Origin: Gamarada debralockiae
Taxonomy: Eukaryota > Ascomycota > Leotiomycetes > Helotiales > Hyphodiscaceae
Length of the DNA stretch: 47,554 nucleotides
Assembly (NCBI GenBank): GCA_002803225.1
Contig: NXFV01000276.1
Location: 1-47,554 of the forward strand
Direction of reading: 5' to 3'
The stretch's first letter is position 1. Each line of letters opens with the position of its first letter. Positions 35,305 to 45,529 of the stretch are shown here, piece by piece. The notes under the pieces were generated by a model. That model was not told the DNA's origin. It saw nothing but the letters and a program-made list of their open reading frames with translations, and searched no databases. Made by a program: the position numbers and the translations under genes.

Positions 35305-36221
35305 TATTTGCCTTCCCTTATTGCCCTAATCACCCCTATAAGGTGTTGTAGTTGTGTTCGTGGATATCGCGACTGCGGAATCTCTGCCTTCCGGGCCTTC
35401 TAAATTGTTCGAATCAGCTAACACTCCATCACAACCTCCACCACGGCCATAACAGGCCCTCAAAACATGTCTACTAACTCAATCTTAGCTTTGTAGATAC
35501 TCCTAGAAGTACTGGAGGTTCGTAGGGGACACCGCGTACAGGTGTTGATCCTTGTCCCCCGATCTAGTATACTGCCCACACCATATTTCATCCAGGCATC
35601 ACTAATACGGGTTGATCAATGGATAGGCCTCGCTCCTCTTTGGTCCTCTGTAGACGTTGACATTACCAAGCTCTTAAGTAATAAGAACCACAAAAACGGC
35701 GCAATAGATTTAGGCACTGATTCTGACTAAAAGATCTCTCAAATAGCCGTCTCCCCTGATGATTCCGGCAATATAGACATTTATACATACGTTCAGAAGC
35801 TAGAAACAGCCGGCGCCGACTCTGAGCGTCGCTCTTCAGCCAGTATTAATTCCTGGAAGGTAACGTACGAGCGCAGTCTGCTGCAATTGTGTAGCAAAAA
35901 ACGAGGAATTTTGTGGCAAGAGAAGTTATGCTTTTAAATACGCACTCGTTATAGCCTAGTTCCTGCATTAAGCATCGAACTAAGTTGAACTACTGTGCCT
36001 GGGTTTTTGTTCCTATTAGGTTTTCCCAGGGTTTGTATTTATAGGAGTACTGCATAGCTAGCTAGCTGGTCAGCGTAAGAACAATCAATCAAGCATCGAA
36101 CTATAACTATCCATACCAGCATCTCATACCACAATTTCACTTCTCGGACACACCTCCTCCTCAGCATCTGTTGGTCTTCACAACCGAGCAGACGAAGAGC
36201 GCGCAGGAAATGGGCATCCTT
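35305..36221. other. AT-rich decayed sequence
   Basis: No intact gene. Short ORFs and direct repeats (for example GCATCGAACTA near 35967 and 36093) suggest retroelement-derived sequence, but I cannot assign a family. Confidence 0.4.
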
Positions 36222-36932
36222 CTAATACCCGGCCACAAGCAGTTCCTTGAATTCCTCGGTCATCAATACTTCAGATGCTATCCAAATGTGACTGAGCTCG
36301 TCGTCTTTTGTTACATCTGTGGGCTCTGCTGCCTTGAGACGTGAAAGGGCATCAGGTACAATGTTTGTCTTCCCTGGTATGTAGTGGACATCAAGTTCGT
36401 ACTGCGAGAGATAAATAGAAGCTGTGACCAATCGCATATTGGCGCAGTTCGCGTCCATTGTTGCAAGCTGAGAGTTGTTGCAGATTCCCTTAGTTGCAGT
36501 GTGATCGGTGAGAAACTGTATCCGGTGCTTCGAGAACTGTATCATCACTCGCAGCTTGCGGCATGCGTATACCAGGCAGGAGACTTCCAGCTCTGTTGGT
36601 CGGTAATTCCGTTCGGCTGGCCTAAGTATCTTGCTTAGAAATAGAATGGTTGTGCTGCTGCCGAGGCAATTTTTGATAAGTCCCTCCGGCAGCACATAGT
36701 CCTTCCTCCGGTGGAATACTATGATGCCGAGCCCTCGCTCCAGGGAGGCATCCAGTTTGATATATAGGGTTCGGTCCGGGCTGTAGTGAAATAGTAACTT
36801 ATGATTTTTTTGCCAAGTAATTGCTTGATGACTCGAATGTAGCTTCCTCTTCCGCAGTTGCTTCCCAAGTCGTACGGGACATAAACGCCTTGCGTTTCTG
36901 ACCAGTGGCTCCTTTCCGGCCAACAATGACAT
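36222..36932 (-). mobile_element. Ty3/gypsy pol fragment, RNase H region
   Basis: The 236-codon frame carries the retrotransposon RNase H signature: TLYIKLDASLERGLGIIVFH, then ILRPAERNYRPTELEVSCLV, ACRKLR, QFLTDHTATKGI and HYIPGKTNIVPDALSRL. In Ty3/gypsy elements this segment follows reverse transcriptase and precedes integrase. Here the frame stops soon after the RNase H domain (ELLVAGY), and the preceding RT is not recognisable upstream of 36932, so this is a fragment. Asp in KLDAS, Glu in TELEV and Asp in LTDHTA correspond to catalytic acidic residues and are kept. Its orientation is opposite to the second Ty3 fragment near 45 kb, so they are separate insertions or rearranged. Confidence 0.8.
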
Positions 36933-38041
36933 AGGACAATAAGAGAAGTGGCTCTAATCATAACTTTCCTGTTAGGGTAGTTATTACTGGCTTACTTAGG
37001 AAAGGGAAAACTTATCTTGTGCGCCTAAAGAATGTTTTCAAAGTCGAGGTCGGCAGGCAAAAATTTTGGAGGGGTATAATGTAGCGCTAGCACTATACCT
37101 CGGCCGCCTAACTAATTCTATCAAAATCTTTGATAGTATAGCTATTTTATCATCTATGAATGCACGTCAGGTTCGCTCTCAGCATATAGTCCGCTATTTT
37201 AGGGAATAGCGATTGTTATTGGATCCCACGCTCTTGTAAGGCTTTGAATAATGCCCCAAAAGAACGTCTCTAGCACAAACTAAAAGCAACCAAACAGCAA
37301 TCATCTAGCTTGTCTTTCAAATAGAGATCTAGAACCCTTTGGCATCGTACAGCTCCACTACTGTCGGACAAGGTCGCGCTGTCGATAACCTGCTTTACCA
37401 GATACCTGTCACAGACTCATTCGCACCTAAATACCAACAGGAACTGAACAAGAAGGTTTGAGAGAATTAACCTGGGCAAGAGGCTTAGCTCCTGGAGGAT
37501 GTCAGAATACATGTAAGTGACAGATTAAAGTTCTGAGACATCTTTGTTAATCGTAAGTAGCTTGAGCAAAAGGGTTTTGCCGCATACAAACAAAGTCCGC
37601 ATAGCGAAAGAGACGCGAACTTGACGGCGAAGAAATTTATTGTCTTTATTATTAGAGGCAAATTTAAGGTTGGCGGGAAGAACGATTTTGAGGAAGGAGA
37701 GGCGCACGTGGTGGAGAACGAGAAGACAATTAAGTTGGACAAGGGCGCAGTCGTAGTAATTATTGATCAAGCTTAATGTTTTATTATCTCTACCAAACTA
37801 TATATTGCTGAGTGGAAATCTTTCTGCTCGTCATCATTATACTGGTATTGTAGTACCTATGTGAACTGCTCTTCCTGGGCCGTTATTTATACGTCAAGAG
37901 GTCGACCTTCTATGAACGACTCCCCGAAACCCTATCCTATTATCTGCAAGTCAAGAGATCTACCCTCTAGGAACGATTCTTCAAAAACCTATCCATTATT
38001 TATCATATGTGGCTGTGTGAGCTGTTCTTCCGTTACGCTCA
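36933..38041. other. AT-rich decayed repeat region with an orphan coding-like stretch
   Basis: No intact gene. GAGGGG followed by TATAATGTAGCGC near 37070-37085 resembles a polypurine tract at the start of a 3' LTR. At 37561-37776 (plus) a 71-codon open stretch, charged and protein-like (KKFIVFIIRGKFKVGGK), ends in a stop and has no Met. A possible 48-bp intron (GTAAGT at 37513, TAG at 37560) precedes it. I do not recognise it. Confidence 0.35.
37893..38000. repeat. Degenerate 57-bp tandem repeat, two copies
   Basis: GTCAAGAGGTCGACC at 37893 and its neighbours recur at 37950 as GTCAAGAGATCTACC, each followed by a variant of GAACGAnTC and CCTATCC. The flanks GTGAACTGCTCTTCC (37861) and GTGAGCTGTTCTTCC (38016) are also related, which suggests a longer duplicated block. 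Several differences are C/T or G/A transitions. Confidence 0.7.
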
Positions 38042-38685
38042 TTATCCTACTTGATTCGATGACAGCTGCCGTTCCGTATCAGAATCTTGAGAAACGGAAT
38101 TTTGTGCAGCGTGATCTAGAAGTCGAGTATAGCTTTGGTTGTTTGGAGGCGCTCGTTGGGTAGGTGATGGATAGGTCTGTGCTTGACGCACTGGTGAGAG
38201 ACTACCCTCGTAAGAGCATTAGACTACTGGATCAAGTCCAGGTGTTATTTGCGTCGAACTTAATTTCTGTCTCTTCCTTGGAACGATGTCTTGTGTCTCG
38301 GGCTTCGCAGGTTGTAGACTCGGTGATTGTGAATCTTTTGTAGGCGCAGCACGTTTCTTTAATTCTGATCTATCATTAGCAATAGCTCGACAATGCGGTA
38401 GATGGAGGTCTCACGAAGGCGGGAGGTGGATCATAAACGAACTTTCCTTATCAGGCGCGTCAGCGGAAGTACTACAAAGGCAGTACAACAACATACTCTC
38501 GGATTTGACAATGCCATTTATGTACTCAAATATGACGGTCTTCTTTAGGATGCCTTTAACAAGCTTGGCGAGTTTAATTGACTTTGTTTCTAGGAGCTTG
38601 GCTATTTCATCGATCAATTTGTTTTAGTGTTTTGCCACGAGACCGAGTGTGACGACTCTTTCCTCCTCTGCATGTTGGTAAAAAA
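38042..38685 (-). pseudogene. Unrecognised protein remnant with three in-frame stops
   Basis: One minus-strand frame reads as protein for about 210 codons apart from stops at 38626-38624 (TAA), 38413-38411 (TGA) and 38221-38219 (TAA). The N-terminal half is amphipathic and heptad-like (IDEIAKLLETKSIKLAKLVK, then KKTVIFEYINGIVKSES). The C-terminal half is Ser/Gln/Pro-rich with a possible nuclear signal PRKRQKL. The two TAA codons are what CpA to TpA change would make from CAA. The stretch has no start Met that fits. An alternative view uses a 50-bp intron (GTATGT..AAG), but reading through keeps better sequence afterwards. It may be a transposon accessory protein or a host gene inactivated by RIP. 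Confidence 0.45.
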
Positions 38686-39546
38686 AAGACGTTCGGTAGG
38701 ATGTCTGTACTTTTTCTGGAGATAGGCTTCAAGTACACCTTTGAAAGGCTTATATTCTGTCTAAGGTTAATTCTAACACTGGAGGCTGTGAAAGATCATA
38801 CAAATGTATCGAGAACATGTTCTAATCAGGATTTTATTAGAACCATGACGGAATCTGAAGACCTCTAATCCACATTCTCTCGTTAGTGAGTCCTGGCAGC
38901 ATCCAGGGCCTCCGAAGTCTGTCTAGTCCATTCAGTACTGTCGAAGCTCCCTGCCTACGACCGTGGCTTGCCATCTTTTCAATTTTATGCCGCAATGCAC
39001 TGCCCGATGGCTATGCGCAAGCAATTTTCGAGAAATCCTGTTCGTGTTACCTTGTGACAGAGCAGACATTTGTGTTTCGCTACTGGCTCGTAAGACCCTG
39101 CTCCAAGCCACCAACAACGGCTGTGTGGGGGAGCGAAACTACCACTGGTCAGCGTCGCTTCGAGGGCGTTCACTCGTGACAACTTAGCGAAGCTGCTCTC
39201 CAGGCCCATCGGCTGATCTGATAGATCAGGACACGAGCTATGCCAGAGTCAAAATCAGTGCCAGGCTATCTTCTGGTGGGTCTCGAGGCCGTGAAAATGG
39301 CATCGCATATTGATGCTGGGTGCTTCCACGTCTCCTCTACCAAATCTTCGCAATGCTTCTCGATCGTTCTTTCTCGAATTTAAAACTGAAACCTCGAATC
39401 TCTCCTCTCAAACCGCTCGTTCCTGGGACTCCAGAATCAAGTCATTATACACGTCCTTTGCTAGCTTGGCGAACGTCAAATCAATCACCTTGCAGGTGAC
39501 TTGGAGATATTCCCAGTGATCACATACTCCCGAAACAGTTTCAGCA
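38686..39546. other. Gap upstream of the DUF6536 gene
   Basis: No supported gene. GC content recovers from about 38880. Several short overlapping ORFs occur on both strands with no domain resemblance. The DUF6536 promoter is presumably in 39190-39546. Confidence 0.4.
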
Positions 39547-42343
39547 ATGCGGCATGCTACTAAGCTTCGGGCAAGCTTTCGGAGTATCTCTGAGAGAAGC
39601 CTCAAGCTACCTAACTTCTCTGATACAGCGGAAGAGACTCTCCGTGGCGGTCGATCTAGAGGGTCTAGTGGTTGGCCCAACGGCATTTTTGCCATAGCAA
39701 TCTTGGTTGCTATTGTACTCGCTACCAATTCCGTGCTTGCGATCTGGGTATTCGTTCACTTCGGTGGCAAATACGGAGTCGAAGAGGGCATCGTAACAGC
39801 CCTTACGGGCCACTGCGACCTAGTTGCGTCTTGGTCCCAATGGTTGCATGTCGCAATCAATATCTTGAGCTCAGCACTCCTCGGTGGCTCAAACTATTGC
39901 ATGCAGCGACTCATGGCTCCTACACGGTCCGACGTTGATCTGGCACACTCGAAAGGCAAATATCTCGATATCGGCGTCCCGAGCTTGATAAATTTAGGAG
40001 CCATCTCAATGAACAAGAGAATCTTATGGGCACTTTTCGCTTTAAGCAGCATTCCTTTACATCTCTTGTAAGCTCTTCGCTCATCCTATGCTTTAAAGTC
40101 CATACGCTTTGCACTAGTAATTGATTAACATTAGGTATAACTCAGTCGTATTCAAAACCATCACGGCGAACGACATCACAACTCTTACCGTTTCAGATAA
40201 TTTCATCAACGACCCTACTGCCTTACCCTCTCCGCATGCTGGGGGCATCTATCCGCTTCCTAGTATAGCGGGCCGGATAAGTGCAGTGTATCAAAAGCTA
40301 CACAATTCGTCTACCCGTTTCGAGAATATCTCGAACGCGGAGTATATTCGACGACATAGCGGTGCATTTCCGTCAAAAACCATCACCATCACGCCGAGCG
40401 AAATCATAACTCTTACCGTTTCAGGTAATTTCATCAACGACCCTACTATCTTACCCCCCTCTCCGTATGGTGAGGGCTTCTCTCAGCTTTCTCCTATAGC
40501 GGGCCGGGTAAGTGCAGTGTATCAAAAGCTACACAATTCGTCGACCCGTTTCGAGAATATCTCGAACGCAGAGTGTATTCGACGGTACAGCGGTGCATTT
40601 CCGACAGCAGGAGGAGACGTTCTTGGTGTGACAATGGCTTCAACAGTACAGAATGAAAGCGTGTACACATACGGATATATGGAAGGATCTTCCGAGAAAG
40701 GCTTTGCCTTTCCCTTTCTCGTGCAGCCATACAAAAACGCAATGCCAATAATGAGCTATTCGACGGGGCACGCGTGGGTCTGTGAAGGTGTATTAGTCTC
40801 TACTGCGAGTTACAAGAACGATACCAATTTTTTTGACGATGGCCGGGATTGTGATGTGGGAAAGCTGGTCCAGAATGCGGAAAACTGGACAACAGACGGG
40901 TTTCCGATCTCATATTGTCTTAGTGAGCAAGTGTCGGAAAAATGTCGCCTTCAATTCAGTACTGCTATTCTCTGGACAGTTGTTGCATGCAACGCGACAA
41001 AGTTAGCTTGCGCATTATATATGATGCTGTACCTTCAAGACAGGCCACTGGTTACTCTCGGCGATGCAATAGCGTCCTTCCTTGAGTGTCGAGATTCGAC
41101 CATACGGGATCGTGGGCCACTTTTCAAAGGTGACTTTGTAAGAAGTACAGAGCGAAGATTGAAATACGGTGTCCTCCCAGAGACAAGATCGAATAGGAAA
41201 GGTCAGTATTGGGCCTGCTCTGCAAGGATGTCAGTGTGGTGTATCTGCCTGCTACTGTAAGTATAGCTATCATGTCCGAGGTCTTTGATGATCCAACCTT
41301 TTATGGCTCCCATACATATTCATGACTGTAGGTTCTCCTCTACCTTGATTGCAACCTCGGTTCTACTTGCTATCGGCGCTCGCTTTTCAACCTCCTGGAA
41401 CACCGGATTCGGCAGCCTTCGCGTAGATAACTTCATATCAATCTACTTAGTGAATAATCTGGAGGGGGCAATCCTTCTAGCTAACTCACCACAGGCTCTG
41501 ATATCTTTCATCTACATCTTCTACAACGTACTCCTCACCTCAATGGTATCCGGAGCTGAATGGGCCACTTTCTCCATCAAGCGTCAGACACTTCGAGTCT
41601 CGGAGCCGAAAGGGGCGCAGCGTTCAACGTACTGGCTACAACTTCCCTATGCGTATGGTATTCCTCTTCTGGTAGGAATGTGCACTTTGCACTGGGCGGT
41701 TTCGCAGAGCCTATTCCTTGCTAGTGTCGATTTTGTTCGGGACTCGAACCCCACCCCAACGTGGATCATCAGGGCATGTGGCTTCTCCGGCAATGCAATC
41801 ATTCTATCCATGTGTTTAGGTAGTCTTATAGTCTTTACCCTCATACTCCTCGGCTTTCGCAAATACCCACCTGGTATTCCTTTAGTGGGGAGCTGCAGTG
41901 CAGCGATTAGTGCTGCATGCCATCCTCCCTCAGGGGACACAAATGCTGCTTTCCTACCGTTGATGTGGGGAGCTGTCAGGGTTCAGCCAGAGCGGGTGGG
42001 TACACCTCGACTGTCTCTGGGTGATCTTGGGGCAGAAATTGATTTGTCTGACTCCATTATACCAAATGATCGAGATGGGGAATTCAAGGTAGAATGCGGT
42101 CAACTTCTGGACGGTAACAGTCAAAGCACAATGGTCGGGAAAATGGACGACGAAGTGGAAGAAATCGGACATGTCGAGGACAAGTTGTCTAACCCACCCA
42201 TTCATTACTGCCTAACCAGTATGGAGGTGGACCTTTCCATTCTCGCGGAAACACCAACGACAAGTAGGGGCCATCACAGTTTCAAGGCAGCAATATCTCG
42301 ATTACAATCATTGCTTAGAAAAGTGCATGTCAAGTCTCCTTGA
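39547..42343 (+). CDS. DUF6536 multi-pass membrane protein with internal tandem duplication
   Basis: Exons 39547-40067, 40135-41256 and 41332-42343 give 884 residues with no stop. The N-terminal DUF6536 block is clear: GWPNGIFAIAILVAIVLATN (TM1), ILSSALLGGSNYCMQRLMAP, KGKYLDIGVPSLINL, ILWALFALSSIPLHLLYNS. More membrane helices follow in exons 2 and 3 (near ILWTVVACNATKLACAL, FSSTLIATSVLLAIGA, FIYIFYNVLLTSM, GIPLLVGMCTLHWAVSQSL, ILSMCLGSLIVFTLILLGF), plus the family-like GTP-free motif SAACHPP near 730. The last 120 residues are hydrophilic and acidic. Between the first helix pair and the rest lies an extracellular-type loop of N-x-S/T sites containing two copies of a 74-77 residue unit (182-255 and 256-332). 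Function of the family is unknown. The gene is intact although it sits among transposon remains. Confidence 0.85.
40157..40609 (+). repeat. In-frame tandem duplication within the DUF6536 gene
   Basis: Unit 1 (40157-40378, 222 bp) and unit 2 (40379-40609, 231 bp) are adjacent, in frame and highly similar, sharing for example SAVYQKLHNSSTRFENISNA at the protein level. They differ mainly in the TLTVS-flanking part and in a 3-residue and small indel set near LPSP/LPPSP. Unit 2 has GGGTAAGT where unit 1 has GGATAAGT, so a donor-like GT exists in only one copy. Confidence 0.95.
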
Positions 42344-42775
42344 AAGGGTCCGGGAGAAGACGGGAACGCAGCCTAAAAGTCCATAACCCACTTGTCTAGC
42401 ACCGGCATCATTGGGATAAATTTTTTTTTTTAGATTGGATTCCACGAGTCAAACATCACTCCTAATTTATGATGAAGCTCTTCATTATCCATTTTTCCAC
42501 GAACGAGGATATTGACAATTGAAGCTGGGAATTTGGAAATATTGATCCGTTCCTAAGGCGACTTTAGAATTACAAATCCACAAGTCTCCCAGCCTCTCAC
42601 TTGCATCATTCAGTCCTCCTTGCACCACTATGGCCTCGCCGTCTCCATCCCATTTCGCTCTCGAAAACCACCCTCTCGCCTGTGGGGGTTGGCGCGTGTT
42701 TGTTTGTTGGGGGTTTCTTTTCACTAAATTTTTCTAGCCGGGGGCTATTAGGTTCTGGTTTGGGATTTTTGAGGT

Positions 42776-42868
42776 GCTTTCTAATTTGTGTTCTGCTTTC
42801 TGATTTGTGTTCCGCTTTCTGATTTGTACACTCTTTCTGATTTGTACACTCTTTCTGATTTTGGTTCT
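42776..42868. repeat. 18-19 bp minisatellite, five units
   Basis: Units of the form GCTTTCTGATTTGTGTTCC start at 42776, 42795, 42814, 42833 (one base shorter) and 42851 (diverged). Units 3 and 4 are identical over 18 bp. Confidence 0.9.
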
Positions 42869-43723
42869 GGTTCAGAGCTGATGGAGGATTTCAGCAATGA
42901 ATTAGATATACCAGTTTGGGTCATTTGAGAAGATTCATTCAATGCCACAGTCTTTGCCTCACATGCTACTTGACATGCCTGGATTATTGCAGATTGAACT
43001 ACTCGCCATCACGTGATGGAAAGCACTCTCAGACGCAACGTGAACCACAAACCTCGGACGTTCGTAGTTGTGCGTAACCTAGCGTCGGGATAAGTGGCTT
43101 GGGAATGTGGCTGATACCAGAAGTGTTGCCTGTCTTTGTATCTCTTTTCGTATAGAGCTCTGTGACTACGCAGAGCTGCTGAAGACATTATCGTTCCGCA
43201 GAGGCTGTGGCTCTGGAACAATCATGCTGACGGGTGGATGGCTCTGCAGCGACTGCGCTGAAGCGAGGGTGGCTCTTCGGAGGCACGTGATGAGTAACCA
43301 ACCGAACTCAAGTTCAATTGGACAGGAAGCACAGTACAAGCAGTAAATGTCTACGTCTAGAGGAGAGATTCGCTTGGGAGCTCCATCAGATTTTTATTAA
43401 TTCCATCTACCAATCTATTTCTCGCCCCTTAATCAAATACCAATCATCCAAGGCGAAATTCCGTCTTATTTCTTCAGGGGCTAATAATCCAACTCTAATA
43501 AGCCAGACGAACCCAGATCATATGTTTGGCGATACATGCAGCACAAAAGCGTCTACTCCTTGGCTCCAGAATTCAATGAAATTCATGATCTTGCTGGCGA
43601 CTTTATTTACCGCCGACCTTTTTTAATTGGTAGATTTCTGTAAAAGGGATCAAGTGCAGAACCAATAATTATCTACCACTAATGTTAGTCATAGCCACAA
43701 TGAGGCTTAGAGTGAAAATTCTG

Positions 43724-43788
43724 CAACGCTGCCACTTGCCATTGACAACTCTGCCATTTGCTGTTAACAATTCTACTACTTGCTATGG
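43724..43788. repeat. 22-bp degenerate repeat, three units
   Basis: Units CAACGCTGCCACTTGCCATTGA (43724), CAACTCTGCC.. (43746) and CAATTCTACT.. (43768) align at a constant 22-bp period, with C/T differences dominating, consistent with transition-type decay. Confidence 0.75.
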
Positions 43789-44100
43789 CCAGCCCTTCTT
43801 AACGTATCTTTCACATAACAAATAGCAAAGCCGGTCGAGCTTGTTTTTAGATTACAGGAGCGGCCCAACGAAGATCTGGATGTAGTTGCAGCTTTTGAAA
43901 GAAACCTTAATATAGTGTAAGATGTATTGGGTACAGCAATTTGTCAGGTCGCACTTCCACCTAGCGAGTTTAACCTGCTCGGGATTGCGAGTACAGATAA
44001 GCAACCTTGGGACAAAGAACAAGTACGTGACGACTGTGTCTCAAGAGCAAATACATCTGCTAGAAGTCAGTCACGAAGTTGGATGAAAATCAAAATGTAG

Positions 44101-45352
44101 ACGTACTCGAAGAAGGAACGCTATTTGTGGCTGACGAGGAAATTCGTAGTCATCACCCCTCCTGCTAAGGAGAACACCGCTCCTGCTGAAGAGAACACTG
44201 TTCCTGCTGGAGAGAATACTGTTCCTGCTGAAGATAACACCACTCCTCCTGAAGGCGACACTGGTTCCGAATCCGGTCTAGGCAGCGAAGACAATGTTAA
44301 CGTCTTCCTCATCAATGGACGGCAATCGCTTCCAGCACCCACGCTCGCTGCTAACTGCCTGCAGTCTCCCGCAGTTCAGAACAAAGCCTGGAACACCCAC
44401 AGCAGAACCAGTCGAGGGGCCACCTTCTGCTTCGCCGTTCCCAGAAACACATTCCACCATGAGAATCTCCCGATCAGCAGATGTTCCAGAAATCATTACA
44501 GAGACAGGCATTCACGTCTGTGACTGATAGGAGGTTCGTAACCAGCTATATAACCTGGTTGAAGAGTTCTCTGGCTGTTGGAAGGAATCAGGTCCAATTG
44601 AGCTCCCGACGTCAGAGCGAATGCGAGTGCCACCGTCGAAGGCTGGCAGTCGGCTAGAATTGTCTCAAAGTGTTATTCTCTTGGCATACGCGATCGTGAA
44701 GTGCTTGATAAAACCTTTGGGGAACTGCACGACAGAGTACTTATGGAGTGGGTCACTGGTCAGACACTGTTTGCTAGTCCAGTCTTTATGGTCTAGCAAA
44801 CAGTGAACGGAGAATGCAAGGGACGAGTGGTCATTGATTTGCGAGCGTTGAACAAAGTGACAGTTCCTGACGCGTACCCTATGCCGCTGCAGTCAGAAGT
44901 CATCGAAGCTGTCCGTGGTATGCAATCCATCTCAGTAATCGACGGTTCTTCCTTCTTCCACCAATTCCTAGTGGCGCCCGAGCACTTGGAGTATATACAA
45001 ACTGTGCTTACGCTGTTCCGAAGAATGCGTCTGTCTCTGTCTCCAAAGAAGTCATGGCTCGGATACCCGTCGAACTGCTTGGACACCGGGTAGACTGGCT
45101 AGGAATGAGCACAACTGAAGAGTGAGTGGCAGCAATCAGGAACTTGCACTTCCCAGTCACCCAGAAGGACTTGGAAAGATGACAGGATACTTGCGGCAAT
45201 GCGTTCCAATCTACGCACGGATTGTTGAACACCTGCAAAAGCGCAAGACAGAACTTCTCGCCATTGGCCGGAAAGAAGCAGAAGCGCAAGGCGTTTGTGC
45301 GGGGTTACAGTTCGGTAAGGGTAGAGCAAACGACGCCACTTTTTTTTTTTAG
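44101..45352 (+). mobile_element. Ty3/gypsy pol remnant with internal deletion
   Basis: Consecutive frames read as pieces of one fungal Ty3/gypsy polyprotein. The segment from 44101 (KKERYLWLTRKFVVITPP) looks like the linker after protease. Then come RDREVLDKTFGELHD and MEWVTGQTLFASPVFMV, a stop (TAG near 44794), and the RT core start GRVVIDLRALNKVTVPDAYP, followed by SFFHQFLVAPEH. The sequence then jumps to LSLSPKKSWLGYP, so about 75 codons with the catalytic YxDD motif are missing. A further frame change leads to LRQCVPIYARIVEHLQKRKT, the region after RT. With a deletion, stops and frameshifts it cannot encode active enzyme. It ends about 65 bp before the PiggyBac-type element. Confidence 0.82.
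44161..44265 (+). repeat. 21-bp coding tandem repeat, five units
   Basis: Five 21-bp units in frame encode PAKENTA, PAEENTV, PAGENTV, PAEDNTT and PPEGDTG in the linker upstream of the Ty3 RT fragment. The repeat is a coding minisatellite in the retroelement polyprotein and is the best preserved part of it. Confidence 0.9.
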
Positions 45353-45423
45353 CGAAAATCTCTACCCTAACTGGAGCATATACCTAGTATATGCTTTAGC
45401 CTTAAGTATGCATATATTAAACC

Positions 45424-45458
45424 TATCCCTTGGTCTGTCGTCGCTTGCCACAACGCTA
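45424..45458. repeat. Left terminal inverted repeat of the PiggyBac-type element
   Basis: 35 bp beginning TATCCCTTGGTCTG and ending CACAACGCTA. It is the exact reverse complement of 47398-47432. No C-to-T change separates the two copies, although the transposase between them is heavily mutated. Confidence 0.93.
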
Positions 45459-45529
45459 GTACGTATGCGGAACGTCACCCGTAGCATCCTCACGATGTAA
45501 AATCACCTAGATTCAGGGCTATTTTCAGG

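Larger units (their letters stand above)
42344..44100. other. Intergenic / repeat region with simple repeats
   Basis: No supported gene in 1.75 kb. It holds a T11 run near 42421, the two minisatellites listed separately, and a palindromic ATCACGTGAT near 43010. Toward 44000 it may grade into the 5' part of the Ty3 element. Confidence 0.45.

Noticed and set aside
41735..41760. tRNA T-loop-like GACTCGAACCCC
   Set aside because: It lies inside the DUF6536 coding frame, and no cloverleaf can be drawn around it. No tRNA was found in the window.
42776..42868. CRISPR-like array
   Set aside because: Units are contiguous without spacers and the genome is eukaryotic; it is a minisatellite.
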